A DNA stretch of 64,000 bases from Rhodococcus opacus (lineage in GTDB: Bacteria > Actinomycetota > Actinomycetes > Mycobacteriales > Mycobacteriaceae). The stretch spans positions 62,001-126,000 of the forward strand of contig NZ_JAAXPA010000015.1 in assembly GCF_012396235.1 (NCBI RefSeq), given 5' to 3'. The position numbers were made by a program, and so were the translations under genes. How positions within the stretch are numbered: the stretch's first letter is position 1; each line of letters starts with the position of its first letter. Shown here in pieces: positions 53,469 to 63,889 of this stretch. Below the pieces are notes generated by a model. That model was given only the letters and a program-made list of their open reading frames with translations, did no database searches and was not told the origin of the DNA.

Positions 53469-54737
53469 ATGACCACAGATACACAGACCGAGGTCGCGCA
53501 GGCGCGCCCCTTCGACTGGTTCCGCACCCTCGGGCCGAAGGGAAAGAGAGCCTTCATCGGCGCGTTCGGCGGGTACGGACTCGACTCCTACGACTTTCAG
53601 GTCCTCCCGCTCGGCCTCGCGGCCATCGCCGCCTACTTCGGCCTCACCACCGGACAGGCTGGCCTGCTGACGACGGTGACGCTGGTCGTGTCCGCGCTCG
53701 GCGGTGCCCTCGCCGGCATCCTCGTCGACAAGATCGGCCGGGTCCGCACCCTGCAGGTCACGGTCGCGACGTACACGATCTTCACGGTGCTGTGCGGCTT
53801 CGCGCAGAACTTCGAGACGCTGCTCGTCTTCCGCGCCTTCCAGGGCCTCGGCTTCGGCGGCGAGTGGGCGGCGGGTGCGATTCTCGTGGCCGAATACGCC
53901 CGGGCCGAGTACCGGGGCCGGGCCGTGGCGTTCGTCCAGAGCGCGTGGGCAGTGGGCTGGGCGCTGGCGGTGATCGTCTACACGGTCGTCTTCCAGCTGT
54001 TCGATCCCGACGTCGCGTGGCGAGTGCTGTTCTTCACCGGTGTCCTGCCCGCGTTCCTCATCATCTGGGTTCGCCGGAATCTGAAGGATCCCGAGGTCGT
54101 CACGAAACGTCGTGAGTCCGCCGGCAAGGAGACCGGCTCGTTCGCCGCGATCTTCCGCGGCGGACTGCTCAAGACCACCGTGCTCGCGTCGCTGCTCGCC
54201 ACCGGCGTGCAGGGCGGCTACTACACGCTGGCGTCCTGGCTGCCCACATTCCTGAAGACCTCGCGCGGACTCGACGTCGTCGGCACCGGCGGCTACCTCG
54301 CCATCCTGATCTCGGGTGCGTTCCTCGGCTACGTCAGCGGCGGCATCCTCACCGACAAGCTGGGACGCAAGCGGACCATGCAGCTGTTCGCGGCACTGTC
54401 GGCCGTCTTCATGGTGGGCTACACCCAGGTGCCCGAGGGCGCGAACATGTTGATCCTCATCCTGGGCTTCCCCCTCGGCTTCTGCACGTCGGCGATCTTC
54501 AGTGGATTCGGATCGTTCCTGTCCGAGCTGTACCCGACGCAGTCCCGCGGCACGGGCCAGGGCTTCACGTACAACTTCGGCCGCGCGGTCGGCGCCGTGT
54601 TCCCGGCGGTCGTCGGTTTCCTGGCGGCCACCCAGCTGGGTATCGGCGGCGCGATGATCTTCGGTGCGCTCGGATACGCCATCGCCGTCTTCGCCCTGTT
54701 CTTCCTCCCCGAGACCCGCGGGATCCAACTTGACTGA
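53469..54737 (+). CDS. MFS carboxylate/metabolite transporter
   Basis: 422 residues with 12 membrane helices. The first cytoplasmic signature [14 protein letters not shown] and the family motif [30 protein letters not shown] place it with the sugar-acid/aromatic acid/sialic acid branch (ShiA/NanT/AAHS type). These carry carboxylates by proton symport. It heads an operon with DUF1445, pxpABC and glutamate dehydrogenase, so 5-oxoproline, glutamate or a related amide is the most plausible cargo. It overlaps the next gene by 8 bases if that gene starts at TTG 54730. Confidence 0.92.
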   Translation: MTTDTQTEVAQARPFDWFRTLGPKGKRAFIGAFGGYGLDSYDFQVLPLGLAAIAAYFGLTTGQAGLLTTVTLVVSALGGALAGILVDKIGRVRTLQVTVATYTIFTVLCGFAQNFETLLVFRAFQGLGFGGEWAAGAILVAEYARAEYRGRAVAFVQSAWAVGWALAVIVYTVVFQLFDPDVAWRVLFFTGVLPAFLIIWVRRNLKDPEVVTKRRESAGKETGSFAAIFRGGLLKTTVLASLLATGVQGGYYTLASWLPTFLKTSRGLDVVGTGGYLAILISGAFLGYVSGGILTDKLGRKRTMQLFAALSAVFMVGYTQVPEGANMLILILGFPLGFCTSAIFSGFGSFLSELYPTQSRGTGQGFTYNFGRAVGAVFPAVVGFLAATQLGIGGAMIFGALGYAIAVFALFFLPETRGIQLD

Positions 54738-55518
54738 CTCACCGGCCGACCTCCGCTCCGCGTTCCGTTCGGGACGCGTCACCCCGACCGCCGGTCTGGC
54801 GCCCGGATTCGCCCAGACGAATCTCATCGCCGTACCGGAGGACTGGGCCTACGATGTCCTGCTGTTCACGCAGCGGAACCCCAAGCCGTGCCCCGTCCTC
54901 GACGTCGGCGACGTCGGCTCCCGCAAGACGATGCTCGCCCCCGGCGCCGACATCACCACGGACCTGCCGCTGTACCGGGTGTGGAAGGACGGCGAACTGG
55001 CCGACGAGACCGCGGACGTGTCGGGGTTGTGGCGGGACGACCTCGTGGCCTTCCACATCGGGTGCAGCTTCACGTTCGAGCACCCGGTGGCCGCTGCCGG
55101 GGTCCCGCTGCGGCACGTCGAGCAGGGCAGCAACGTCCCGATGTACGTGACCAACCGTGAGTGCAGGCCCGCAGGCCGGATGAGCGGACCGATGGTGGTG
55201 TCGATGCGACCCGTTCCCGAACATCAGGTGGCCCTCGCCGCGTCGATCTCGGCGCGGATGCCTGCCGTCCACGGTGGGCCCGTGCACATCGGCGATCCCG
55301 CGGAACTCGGCATCGCCGATGTCGCGGCCCCCGACTTCGGTGATCCGGTGAATTTCGAGCCCGGTGACGTGCCGGTGTTCTGGGCCTGCGGGGTGACCCC
55401 GCAGGCGGCGGCGATGGCGTCCCGGTTGCCGTTCGCGATCACCCATGCGCCCGGGTACATGCTGATCACCGACACCCCGGACAGCGAGTACGTCCTGGAG
55501 GTTCCCGATGCGCGTTGA
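54730..55518 (+). CDS. DUF1445 family protein (D-glutamate cyclase/hydro-lyase family)
   Basis: 262 residues from TTG 54730, the only start placed correctly before [29 protein letters not shown], which is the conserved N-terminus. Other family stretches are [46 protein letters not shown] and [30 protein letters not shown]. The mammalian relative DGLUCY cyclises D-glutamate to 5-oxo-D-proline. Bacterial members are usually annotated only as putative hydro-lyases. Overlap with pxpA by 11 bases ties it to 5-oxoproline metabolism, which supports the cyclase assignment. Confidence 0.9.
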   Translation: MTDSPADLRSAFRSGRVTPTAGLAPGFAQTNLIAVPEDWAYDVLLFTQRNPKPCPVLDVGDVGSRKTMLAPGADITTDLPLYRVWKDGELADETADVSGLWRDDLVAFHIGCSFTFEHPVAAAGVPLRHVEQGSNVPMYVTNRECRPAGRMSGPMVVSMRPVPEHQVALAASISARMPAVHGGPVHIGDPAELGIADVAAPDFGDPVNFEPGDVPVFWACGVTPQAAAMASRLPFAITHAPGYMLITDTPDSEYVLEVPDAR

Positions 55519-56263
55519 TCTGAACTGCGACCTCGGTGAGGGTTTCGGGCAGTGGACCCTGGCGGACGACGAGGCCCTCCTCGACATCGTCACCAGCGCG
55601 AACATCGCGTGCGGTTTTCACGCGGGGGATCCGATGATCATCCGCCGGGCCTGCGAGGGTGCGGCCGAGCGCAACGTCGCGATCGGTGCGCACGTGGGTT
55701 TCCGGGATCTCGCCGGATTCGGCCGTCGGGAACTTTCGGTGTCGCCGGCGGATCTGCGCGACGAGACGCTGTACCAGATCGGCGCGCTCGCCGGGTTCGC
55801 ACGTGCCGCCGGGTCCCGTGTGTCGTACGTCAAACCGCATGGTGCGCTCTACAATTCCGCCGCGCTCGACTGTGGGCGGGCCGAGGCGATCGCGTCGGCC
55901 ATCGACCGGTTCACCGAACCGCTCGCGCTGATGGGCCCACCCGGCTCGCAGTTGCAGCGCGCGGCGGAAACCCACGGCATCGAATTCGTCGCCGAGGGTT
56001 TCGCCGACCGCCGCTACACCGCCGCGGGCACGTTGACCCCGCGCTCGGTGACCGGCGCCGTCATCGACGATCCCGACGTCGCCGCCGCCCAGGCCGTGCG
56101 CATGGTGTCGAGCGGAACGGTGGAGTCGATCGACGGTGACGACGTCGCGGTGTCGGTGCACAGCATCTGCGTGCACGGTGACTCGCCCGGATCCGTGCGC
56201 ACGGCCCGCCAGGTCCGGCACGCCCTGGAGAGTGCCGACGTCACGCTCGGGGCCTTCGCATGA
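55508..56263 (+). CDS. pxpA: 5-oxoprolinase subunit A
   Basis: 251 residues of the LamB/YcsF family: [39 protein letters not shown] at the N-terminus, [25 protein letters not shown] and [12 protein letters not shown]. PxpA, PxpB and PxpC together hydrolyse 5-oxo-L-proline to L-glutamate at the cost of ATP. The N-terminus gives the metal/substrate-binding Asp and His residues. The ATG overlaps the preceding stop by 11 bases, and its own stop overlaps pxpB by 4. Confidence 0.96.
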   Translation: MRVDLNCDLGEGFGQWTLADDEALLDIVTSANIACGFHAGDPMIIRRACEGAAERNVAIGAHVGFRDLAGFGRRELSVSPADLRDETLYQIGALAGFARAAGSRVSYVKPHGALYNSAALDCGRAEAIASAIDRFTEPLALMGPPGSQLQRAAETHGIEFVAEGFADRRYTAAGTLTPRSVTGAVIDDPDVAAAQAVRMVSSGTVESIDGDDVAVSVHSICVHGDSPGSVRTARQVRHALESADVTLGAFA

Positions 56264-56910
56264 CCACCCCGAGCGCCGGCACTCGAATCCTTCCGGCGGG
56301 CAACCGGGCCCTCCTCGTCGAACTGGAGTCGGAACCGTTCGTGGTGTCGCTGACCGAACGCCTCCGCCGCACCCCGGTCCCGGGTGTGGAGGACGTGCTT
56401 CCCGCGGCGCGGACGGTGCTCGTGACCACGACACCGCGGACCGACCTCGACGAGGTGCGCCGCGCGCTGCGGACGATGACCGTCGACCTCGAGGTCCACG
56501 AGGACAGCCGCGCATCCGAATCCGAGCCGGTCACCATCCCGGTCCGCTACGACGGCGCCGATCTCGCCGACGTCGCCGGCCATCTGCGGGTGAGCCGGGA
56601 GGACGTGATCGCTGCCCACACGGCGGCCACCTGGCGCTGTGTGTTCATCGGATTCGCACCGGGTTTCGCCTACCTGAGTTGCGGCGACGATCGGCTCACC
56701 GTGCCACGGCGGGCCCAGTCCCGCACCGTGGTGCCCGCCGGGTCCGTGGCCCTCGCGGGTGGCTACGGCGCGGTGTATCCCCGGTCTTCACCCGGCGGGT
56801 GGCAGATCATCGGAACGACGGACTCCCCGATGTGGAACCTCGACGCGAACCCTCCGGCGCTGCTGCAGCCGGGGCGTCGCGTCCGATTCGTCGACGAGGA
56901 AACACTGTGA
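56260..56910 (+). CDS. pxpB: 5-oxoprolinase subunit B
   Basis: 216 residues of the KipI/allophanate-hydrolase subunit 1 family: ILPAGNRALLVELES at the N-terminus, TIPVRYDGADLADVAGHLRVSREDVIAAHTA, CVFIGFAPGFAYLSCGD and GSVALAGGYGAVYPRSSPGGWQIIGTT. It forms a complex with PxpC. Start and stop overlap the flanking pxp genes by 4 bases, so the three subunits are made together. Confidence 0.95.
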   Translation: MTTPSAGTRILPAGNRALLVELESEPFVVSLTERLRRTPVPGVEDVLPAARTVLVTTTPRTDLDEVRRALRTMTVDLEVHEDSRASESEPVTIPVRYDGADLADVAGHLRVSREDVIAAHTAATWRCVFIGFAPGFAYLSCGDDRLTVPRRAQSRTVVPAGSVALAGGYGAVYPRSSPGGWQIIGTTDSPMWNLDANPPALLQPGRRVRFVDEETL

Positions 56911-57770
56911 GTGAACTCGAAGTACTCGAAACGGGTCCGCTCAGCCTGATCCAGGATCTGGGCCGCCCCGGCTACCTGAGTTCGGGTGTGGGCGTGTCCG
57001 GCGCCGCCGACCGCGGGTCCGCGAAGCTGGCCAATCGGCTGGTCGGGAACGACGAGAACAGCGCGTGCATCGAGGTGTTGATGGGCGGCCTCGCCCTCCG
57101 GGCGCCGCAGGTGACCATCGTCGCCGTCACCGGTGCACCCGCGACGGCGCTGCTCGACGGAATCCCGATGGGGCACGCGAGCGTCATCGTGATGCAGCCG
57201 GGACAGACGCTGCGCCTGCAGTACGCGCAGGTCGGCCTGCGCAGCTACGTCGGCGTCCGCGGTGGCGTCGCGGTGCCGGACGTGCTCGGCTCCCGCAGCA
57301 CCGACACCCTATCCGGAATCGGTCCGGAAGCGTTGAAACCCAACGATGTTCTGCCCGTCGGGACCGCGGCGACGAACTTCCCGAACGTCGACGTCGCGCC
57401 CGTCCCCCCGATGGACGCGGGAACGCTATCGGTGCGGGTCATCGACGGCCCCCGCGACGACTGGTTCACCAACCCCGAAGCGTTGACCACGGGGGTGTGG
57501 GCCGTGTCCCCGGACACCGATCGCATCGGGGCGCGCCTGAACCGGCACGGCGACTCGCCGGCACTGGTGCGGACGTCCGAGGCCGAACTCCCCACCGAAG
57601 GTGTCGCGCTCGGCTCCATCCAGGTTCCGCCGAGCGGGCAGCCCGTCGTGTTCCTCGCGGACCATCCCATCTCGGGCGGGTATCCCGTCATCGGCGTCGT
57701 CGCGGACGAGGACATCGACCGGATCGCCCAGGCTCGACCCGGTCAACTGATTCGCTTCACCACTGCGTGA
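56907..57770 (+). CDS. pxpC: 5-oxoprolinase subunit C
   Basis: 287 residues from GTG 56907, inside the pxpB stop. KipA/allophanate-hydrolase subunit 2 signatures are LSLIQDLGRPGYLSSGVGVSGAADRGSAKLANRLVGN, RSYVGVRGGVAVPDVLGSRSTDTLSGIGPEAL and FLADHPISGGYPVIGVV. It completes the prokaryotic 5-oxoprolinase. It is followed after 43 bases by the glutamate dehydrogenase gene, which would consume the glutamate formed. Confidence 0.95.
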   Translation: MSELEVLETGPLSLIQDLGRPGYLSSGVGVSGAADRGSAKLANRLVGNDENSACIEVLMGGLALRAPQVTIVAVTGAPATALLDGIPMGHASVIVMQPGQTLRLQYAQVGLRSYVGVRGGVAVPDVLGSRSTDTLSGIGPEALKPNDVLPVGTAATNFPNVDVAPVPPMDAGTLSVRVIDGPRDDWFTNPEALTTGVWAVSPDTDRIGARLNRHGDSPALVRTSEAELPTEGVALGSIQVPPSGQPVVFLADHPISGGYPVIGVVADEDIDRIAQARPGQLIRFTTA

Positions 57771-57813
57771 TCGGCCTCGCTCCGATCCCACTACAGGAGA
57801 TCACCCCATCGTC

Positions 57814-60800
57814 ATGAACAGCATCGGCACGGAACTCGACACCCCCTGGTCCCACGAGCTGTGGCGCAGCACGCTGCTCCGGGAACCGCACCGTCAGGGC
57901 ACCGCGGTCGCGCGCCACTACGCGTCCGCGCTGCCGATCAGCTACGCCACTGAAACCGATCCGGCACAGGCGATCCGCGACGTCGCCGAGGTGGAGCGCC
58001 TCGACGTCGACAGTGTGGCGCTGACGTTCACCACCACCGAGGCGTCCGCGCCGTACGAGAACCTCAAGATCTATGCGGTCGGGAAACCCGCGCCGCTCAA
58101 CGAGGTTCTGCCGATCCTGTCCAGCCTCGGCGTCAACGCGCTCGACGAACGACCGGCCGCGCTGACCCGCCCGGACGGGCACCGTGCCTGGATCTACGAC
58201 CTCACCGTCGATCTGGTCGCCGTGACGGACGGTCACGGGGTGACCCGGGACAGCCGGATCGCGGACGCGTTCCGGGCCGCGTGGACGGGTGAGACCGAGG
58301 TCGACGGGTTCAACGCGCTCGTCCTGCACGCCGGGCTCGGGTGGCGTCAGGTGACCGTCCTCCGCGCGTACGCCGCCTACCTGCGTCAGGCCGGGCTTCC
58401 GTACAGCCGCAGCAACGTCGAACGAGTCCTGCTGAGCAACAGTGCAATCACGAAACTCCTCGTCGAGTTCCACGCGCTCCGCCTCGACCCGGGCATCGAA
58501 CGCGACGCCGCCGCGGAAGACGCGCTCGAGGGCCGCACCGTCGACGCGATCGACGCCGTCGCCGGGATCGACGCCGACCGGATTCTGCGGGCACTGCTCT
58601 CGCTGATCCGCGCCACCACCCGGACGACGTACTACGCCGAAGACCGTCGGGCCGCGCGCGCTCTCGCATTCAAGTTCGACTCCTCGTCGATCGACGAATT
58701 GCCGCTGCCCCGACCGAAATACGAGGCTTACGTGTACTCGCCCCGGATGGAGGGCGTGCACCTGCGATTCGACGACGTCGCCCGCGGCGGCATCCGGTGG
58801 TCGGATCGCCGCGACGACTTCCGCACCGAGATCCTCGGACTCGTCAAAGCGCAGGCGGTCAAGAACGCCGTCATCGTCCCCGCGGGAGCGAAAGGCGGCT
58901 TCGTCGTCAAGAACCCGCCCGTGCCGACCGGCGACGCCGCCGCCGACCGGGAGGCGATGTACTCGGCGGGCATCTCCTGCTACCGCGAATTCATCTCGAG
59001 CCTCCTCGACATGACGGACAACCTCGACATCACGACCCGGCAGGTGATCGCGCCGGAGGGCATCGTCCGGCGCGACGGCGACGACACGTACCTCGTGGTC
59101 GCCGCAGACAAAGGGACAGCGGCATTCTCGGACGTCGCCAACGCGATCGCACTCGAGCGCGGGTACTGGCTCGGCGACGGATTCGCGTCCGGCGGTTCCG
59201 TCGGTTACGACCACAAGGCGATGGGCATCACCGCCCGCGGTGCGTGGGAAAGCGTCATGCAGCACTTCCGCGAGATGGGCGTCGACACCCGCACCGACGA
59301 CTTCACCGTCGTCGGCATCGGCGACATGAGCGGCGACGTCTTCGGAAACGGGATGCTGCTCAGCCCCCACATCCGCCTGCTCGCGGCATTCGACCATCGG
59401 CACGTCTTCATCGACCCCGATCCCGACCCGCAGCGGTCGTGGGACGAGCGGGCACGGCTCTTCGGGCTCGGCAGGTCGAGCTGGAAGGACTACGACAAGG
59501 CGGTCCTCAGCGACGGCGCGATGATCGTCGACCGGTCGGCGAAGTCCGTTCGGCTGACACCGCAGGCCCGGCGCGTTCTCGGGATCGACGACGATCCGGT
59601 CCTCACCACCGTCGAACTCGTGCGTGCCGTCCTCGGTGCGCCCGCGGACCTGCTGTGGAACGGCGGGGTCGGCACGTACGTGAAGGCGACGACGGAGAGC
59701 CACGCCGACGTCGGCGACAAGTCGAACGACGCGGTCCGGCTCGACGCGACCCAACTGCGCGTCCGGGTGGTCGGCGAAGGCGGCAACCTCGGCCTGACCC
59801 AGCTCGGGCGGATCGAATACGCGCGCAACGGCGGTCGCGTGAACACCGACGCGCTCGACAACTCGGCCGGCGTCGACTGCTCGGACCACGAGGTCAACAT
59901 CAAGATCGCCCTGGCAGGCGCCACCGCCGACAACACCCTCGCCGCGCAGGACCGGCGAGAGTTGCTGTCCGACATGACCGACGACGTCAGCAGGCTCGTC
60001 CTCGCCGACAACCGCAGCCAGAACGAGATGATGAGCCTGAACCGGGCACAGGCCGGCACTCTCGTCAGCTTCCACTCCCGCATGGTCGACGACCTGGAAC
60101 GGCGCGGCCACGTGGACCGCGCGATCGACGTGCTCCCGACGTCCGCGCAGTTCGGTGCACTCGAACGTGAGCAGAAGGGACTGACGAGCCCGGAGCTGGC
60201 GCAGCTCACCGCGCAGGTCAAGCGTTTCATCAAGAGCGAAGTGTCGGGCACGACCCTCCCCGACAACGGTGTCTACGCCGGCCGGCTGCACAACTACTTC
60301 CCGCCGCGCCTCGGCCGGGAGTTCGCGCACACGGTCGCCGCGCATCCGCTGCGCCGGGAGATCGTCACGACGTCGGTCGTCAACGACATGGTCGACCGAG
60401 CGGGGATGACGTACGCCTTCCGGCTGCGGGAGGAAACGGGCGCCGACTCCGCGGAGGCGGTGAACGCCTTCACCGCGGTCACCGAGATCTTCGACCTCGG
60501 AGCGACTTTCGAGCGGATCCGGGCGGCGGCCGACGCGACGCCGACGGCCGGGACGAACGCGCTGACGGTGCAGACCCAGCGACTGATCGACCGCGCGTCG
60601 CGGTGGCTGACCACGCACCGGCCGCAACCGCTGCCGCTCGAGGCCACCATCGCCCGCTACCGGCCGGTCGTCCGCGACCTCGGCCCGCGGGTCCGGGAAT
60701 GGCTGCGCGGCGACGAGATCACCGCGGTGGAGCGGCGCACCGAGGCCCTCACATCGCGCGGGGCGGAGGCCGGGCTCGCCGCGGACGTGGCGGACCTGCT

Positions 60801-61206
60801 GCACACGTACTGCCTCCTCGACATCGTGGACATCGCGGAGATCTCACAGCACCGCCCCGAGGACGTCGCCGAACTGTACTTCGCGCTGTCGGCGCACCTG
60901 CACATCAACACCGCGCTGACCGCCGTCACGGCGCTCCCCCGGCTGGACCGGTGGCACGCCCTTGCACGTCTCGCCCTGCGCGACGACCTCTACAGCTCGC
61001 TGCGCGCCATCACCCTCGACGCGCTGTCCGTGAGCGAACCCGGCGATGACGCGGCCGACAAGGTGGACCAGTGGGAACAGCACAACGCCGCCCGGCTCGC
61101 CCGCGCGCGGGCACTGCTGACGGAAATCGAGTCGGAGGTCGCCACCGAACCCACACTGGCGCTGATCTCCGTCGCGGCCAGGCGGATCCGGGCGATGACG
61201 CGGTAG
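57814..61206 (+). CDS. Large NAD-specific glutamate dehydrogenase (GDH115-like)
   Basis: 1130 residues. The catalytic core has PRMEGVHLRFDDVARGGIRWSDRRDDFRTEILGLVKAQAVKNAVIVPAGAKGGFVVK in outline (substrate-binding lysines), VVGIGDMSGDVFGNGMLL in the NAD domain, WNGGVGTYVKA and VGEGGNLGLTQ. A long helical C-terminal domain follows. The GDH180 class has about 1600 residues with N-terminal ACT-like domains. Here about 450 of those are absent, as in the shorter GDH115 class. It oxidises L-glutamate to 2-oxoglutarate and ammonia, the last step of the cluster. AGGAG lies rather far (about 14 bases) from the ATG. Confidence 0.93.
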   Translation: MNSIGTELDTPWSHELWRSTLLREPHRQGTAVARHYASALPISYATETDPAQAIRDVAEVERLDVDSVALTFTTTEASAPYENLKIYAVGKPAPLNEVLPILSSLGVNALDERPAALTRPDGHRAWIYDLTVDLVAVTDGHGVTRDSRIADAFRAAWTGETEVDGFNALVLHAGLGWRQVTVLRAYAAYLRQAGLPYSRSNVERVLLSNSAITKLLVEFHALRLDPGIERDAAAEDALEGRTVDAIDAVAGIDADRILRALLSLIRATTRTTYYAEDRRAARALAFKFDSSSIDELPLPRPKYEAYVYSPRMEGVHLRFDDVARGGIRWSDRRDDFRTEILGLVKAQAVKNAVIVPAGAKGGFVVKNPPVPTGDAAADREAMYSAGISCYREFISSLLDMTDNLDITTRQVIAPEGIVRRDGDDTYLVVAADKGTAAFSDVANAIALERGYWLGDGFASGGSVGYDHKAMGITARGAWESVMQHFREMGVDTRTDDFTVVGIGDMSGDVFGNGMLLSPHIRLLAAFDHRHVFIDPDPDPQRSWDERARLFGLGRSSWKDYDKAVLSDGAMIVDRSAKSVRLTPQARRVLGIDDDPVLTTVELVRAVLGAPADLLWNGGVGTYVKATTESHADVGDKSNDAVRLDATQLRVRVVGEGGNLGLTQLGRIEYARNGGRVNTDALDNSAGVDCSDHEVNIKIALAGATADNTLAAQDRRELLSDMTDDVSRLVLADNRSQNEMMSLNRAQAGTLVSFHSRMVDDLERRGHVDRAIDVLPTSAQFGALEREQKGLTSPELAQLTAQVKRFIKSEVSGTTLPDNGVYAGRLHNYFPPRLGREFAHTVAAHPLRREIVTTSVVNDMVDRAGMTYAFRLREETGADSAEAVNAFTAVTEIFDLGATFERIRAAADATPTAGTNALTVQTQRLIDRASRWLTTHRPQPLPLEATIARYRPVVRDLGPRVREWLRGDEITAVERRTEALTSRGAEAGLAADVADLLHTYCLLDIVDIAEISQHRPEDVAELYFALSAHLHINTALTAVTALPRLDRWHALARLALRDDLYSSLRAITLDALSVSEPGDDAADKVDQWEQHNAARLARARALLTEIESEVATEPTLALISVAARRIRAMTR

Positions 61207-61224
61207 GCGCTTCGCGCCCGTGCG
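61207..61224 (+). repeat. 3'-end repeat
   Basis: GCGCTTCGCGCCCGTGCG, identical to 52545-52562, immediately after the glutamate dehydrogenase stop codon and leading into the terminator. Confidence 0.8.
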
Positions 61225-61259
61225 CCTTTCTGGTTGTTCCAGCTACCAAAAAGGCGCAC
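61220..61259. terminator. Bidirectional terminator
   Basis: GTGCGCCTTT (61220-61229) and AAAGGCGCAC (61250-61259) are perfect inverted repeats with T and A tracts at the loop side. An inner TGGT/ACCA pairing is possible. It lies between the convergent glutamate dehydrogenase and ABC transporter genes. Confidence 0.72.
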
Positions 61260-61274
61260 AGGCCGCGGAGCGGC

Positions 61275-62000
61275 CTACAGTACCTGGGACAGGAACTGCT
61301 GCAGCCGTTCGGTTTCGGGCTTGTCGAACAGCTGGTCCGGCTTCCCGGTCTCGACGACGGCGCCGTGGTCCATGAACAGCACCGTGTCGGACACCTCGCG
61401 GGCGAAGCCCATCTCGTGGGTGACGACGACCATCGTCATGCCGCCCTTGGCGAGGTCGGCCATCAGCGCGAGGACACCCTTCACCAGTTCGGGGTCGAGT
61501 GCCGAGGTGGCCTCGTCGAAGAACATCACCTCGGGCTTCATCGCCAGGGCGCGGGCGATCGCGACGCGCTGCTGCTGCCCGCCCGACAGGTTCCCGGGCC
61601 GCGAGTCGGCCTTGTTGGCGAGCCCGACGAGTTCGAGCTGTTCGAGCGCCAGCGACCGCGCCTCGTCCTTGGACATCCCCTTGAGCTTGCGGGGCCCGAG
61701 GGCGATGTTGTCGACGACGGTCTTGTGCGGGAACAGGTTGAAGTGCTGGAACACCATGCCGATGCGCTGCCGCAGCTTGTCCGGGTTGTCCTTCAGCACC
61801 GACTTCCCGTCGAGCAGGACGTCGCCCTGATCGGGTTCGTGCAGCCGGTTGAGGACCCGCAGCAGGGTGGACTTTCCGGAGCCGGACGGTCCGATCACGG
61901 TGACGGTGTCGCCGGCGTCGACGTGGAGGTCGACGCCGCGGAGCACCTTGTTGGTGCCGAACGCGAGGTGCAGGTCGGTGCCAGTGAGAGAGACGGCCAT
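61275..62000 (-). CDS. Amino-acid ABC transporter ATPase (GlnQ-like)
   Basis: 241 residues with all ABC motifs: Walker [19 protein letters not shown]-loop [12 protein letters not shown], signature [16 protein letters not shown], Walker [13 protein letters not shown] and H-loop [10 protein letters not shown]. The polar amino-acid uptake (PAAT) subfamily is indicated by its length and by [15 protein letters not shown]. It is 4 bases downstream of a fused binding-protein/permease gene and supplies the energy for that importer. Its position opposite the glutamate/oxoproline cluster makes glutamate, glutamine or a related compound a candidate substrate. Confidence 0.95.
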   Translation of the reverse strand: MAVSLTGTDLHLAFGTNKVLRGVDLHVDAGDTVTVIGPSGSGKSTLLRVLNRLHEPDQGDVLLDGKSVLKDNPDKLRQRIGMVFQHFNLFPHKTVVDNIALGPRKLKGMSKDEARSLALEQLELVGLANKADSRPGNLSGGQQQRVAIARALAMKPEVMFFDEATSALDPELVKGVLALMADLAKGGMTMVVVTHEMGFAREVSDTVLFMDHGAVVETGKPDQLFDKPETERLQQFLSQVL

Positions 62001-62004
62001 CGCC

Positions 62005-63816
62005 TTATCCCCTTTCCACGACGATGGACTGTTCCACCGGGTCGAGCGTGCCGGACGTGTCGGCGCGGCCGGTGCGCAGGCGGTTGTCGATGTAGTTGAC
62101 GAGGTGGGTCAGCGGAATCGTCATCGCCAGGTAGAACAGGCCGGCGGCGACGAGCGGCGACAGGTTGCCGGTCTGCGCGTTGAGGTCGCGGCCGACGGCG
62201 AACAGTTCCCGCTGGCTGACGAGCAGGCCGAGGAAGTAGATCAGCGACGAGTCCTTGATCAGGGAGATGAACTGGTTCATCAGCGCAGGCAGCACCCGTC
62301 GCACACCCTGCGGAACGACGACGAGCGTCATCGACTTCCGGTAGCTGAAACCGAGCGCCCGGGACGCCTCGAGTTGTCCGGGTTCGACGCTCTGGATGCC
62401 GGACCGGAAGATCTCACCGATGTAGGCGGACGCGAGCAGTGACAGCGCGGCCGCACCGAGCCAGTACGGGTTGTTGCCGGTGAGTCCCTTGACGATGGGT
62501 CCGGCGCCGAGACCGACGATGAGGATGATGACGACGGCGGGCAGCCCGCGGAACACGTCCGTGTAGACGCGGGCGGGCCAGCGGAGCCAGCGGGTGCGGG
62601 AGATGCCTGCCATCGCGAGCAGCATGCCGAGGACGGTGCCGACGATGCCCGACGCCAACGCCAGGATCAGCGTGTTCGGCAGACCGGTCTTGAGCAGATC
62701 CGGGAACGCCCGCGTGTAGAGGTCCCAGTTGAAGAACGTGTCTTTCAGCTGCTGGAGTGTCGACTTGGGTTCCGCGACCGGGGTTTCGGTCGTGTTCTGC
62801 GAGTTCTGGGCGGCCAGCGCGGCGAAGTCCGGCAGGTCGGGCACCGGTGCCGCCTTGCTGCCGGGCTTCCAGCCCTCGGGCAGTTCGCGGGGCACCCAGT
62901 CGGAGTACAGCTGCGCCCAGGTGCCGTCTGCGATGACGGCGTCGAGCCCGGAGTTGAGGGCGTCGATGAGCGGCTGGTTCTCCTTGTTGACGGCCCAGCC
63001 CACGAAGTTGTTGACGCTGAAGGTGTTCTCGACGATCGACGTGGGATCGCCCGGCGCGATGGCGCCCTCGGCCTGCTGCGACGGCGCCACCCAGGCGTCG
63101 ATCTGCCCGGACTTCAGGTTCGCGTACGCGGTGGCGTAGTCGGGGAACTTCACCGGGTTCAGCTTCAGCGTGTTCACGACGTAGTCGTCCTGGACGGTGC
63201 CCTGGACGACACCGATCCGAGTGGTCGCGGTCAGGTCGTCGAAGCCCTGGATCGGACCGCCGTTGGGCACGACGAGGGAGAAGTAGCCGAAGTCGTAGCC
63301 GTTGGTGAAGCCGACGGTGTTGCGGCGCTCGTCCGTTGTCGTGATGGACGAGGATCCGACGTCGAAGCGGCGTCCGGCGACCTGGGCGAGTAGTCCGGCG
63401 AACTCGGTGCCGACGAAGTCGACGCGCAGGCCCAGCTTGTCGGCGACGGCCTTCAGCAGTTCGTTGTCGTAGCCCGTGAACTCGTTCTCCGAGTTCACGC
63501 AGATGCTCGGCGGTGCGTCGGACAGCGTGCCGACGGTGAGCACGCCGGGGGTGATGAGGTTCAGTTTCGACGCGTCGATCTGGTCGATCGGGGTGGTCGA
63601 CGGTGTCGTGTAGCGGTCCTCGGCCGCGGCGCCGGAGGCGGCGAGATTGGTCGGGGCGGCAGTGGCCGCGCCCACGCCGGGTGGCGAACACAGATCCTGC
63701 GGTGCCGCCCCCGACGTCTCCCCGTCACTCGAACACGACGACAGGGTCAGCGCCAGCAGGGCGGTGAGCAGTAGCGCCACCACCACTCGGATCTTCGCTC
63801 CGACGGAAGAAAACAT
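62005..63816 (-). CDS. Fused ABC amino-acid binding lipoprotein and permease
   Basis: 603 residues from ATG 63816. It has a lipoprotein signal ([18 protein letters not shown], Cys28), then a periplasmic solute-binding domain ([61 protein letters not shown]). From about residue 360 comes a HisM/GlnP-type permease with five helices and the EAA loop [25 protein letters not shown]. Binding protein and channel are usually separate. No Shine-Dalgarno site precedes ATG 63816, but TACGCT lies 8-13 bases upstream, as for a leaderless mRNA. The ATG at 63900 lies inside an operator and is not the start. Confidence 0.92.
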   Translation of the reverse strand: MFSSVGAKIRVVVALLLTALLALTLSSCSSDGETSGAAPQDLCSPPGVGAATAAPTNLAASGAAAEDRYTTPSTTPIDQIDASKLNLITPGVLTVGTLSDAPPSICVNSENEFTGYDNELLKAVADKLGLRVDFVGTEFAGLLAQVAGRRFDVGSSSITTTDERRNTVGFTNGYDFGYFSLVVPNGGPIQGFDDLTATTRIGVVQGTVQDDYVVNTLKLNPVKFPDYATAYANLKSGQIDAWVAPSQQAEGAIAPGDPTSIVENTFSVNNFVGWAVNKENQPLIDALNSGLDAVIADGTWAQLYSDWVPRELPEGWKPGSKAAPVPDLPDFAALAAQNSQNTTETPVAEPKSTLQQLKDTFFNWDLYTRAFPDLLKTGLPNTLILALASGIVGTVLGMLLAMAGISRTRWLRWPARVYTDVFRGLPAVVIILIVGLGAGPIVKGLTGNNPYWLGAAALSLLASAYIGEIFRSGIQSVEPGQLEASRALGFSYRKSMTLVVVPQGVRRVLPALMNQFISLIKDSSLIYFLGLLVSQRELFAVGRDLNAQTGNLSPLVAAGLFYLAMTIPLTHLVNYIDNRLRTGRADTSGTLDPVEQSIVVERG

Positions 63817-63889
63817 GGTGAGCAGCGTAACCCTGGCGGTCGGTATTTCCGGGGTCGGAGGACGTGCGGGGCGACGCCCGTCACTCTCC

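Noticed and set aside
57757..60804. A 1015-residue open frame on the minus strand
   Set aside because: It is antisense to the glutamate dehydrogenase gene, has an Arg/Val/Asp-rich composition with no domain motif, and arises from high third-position GC.
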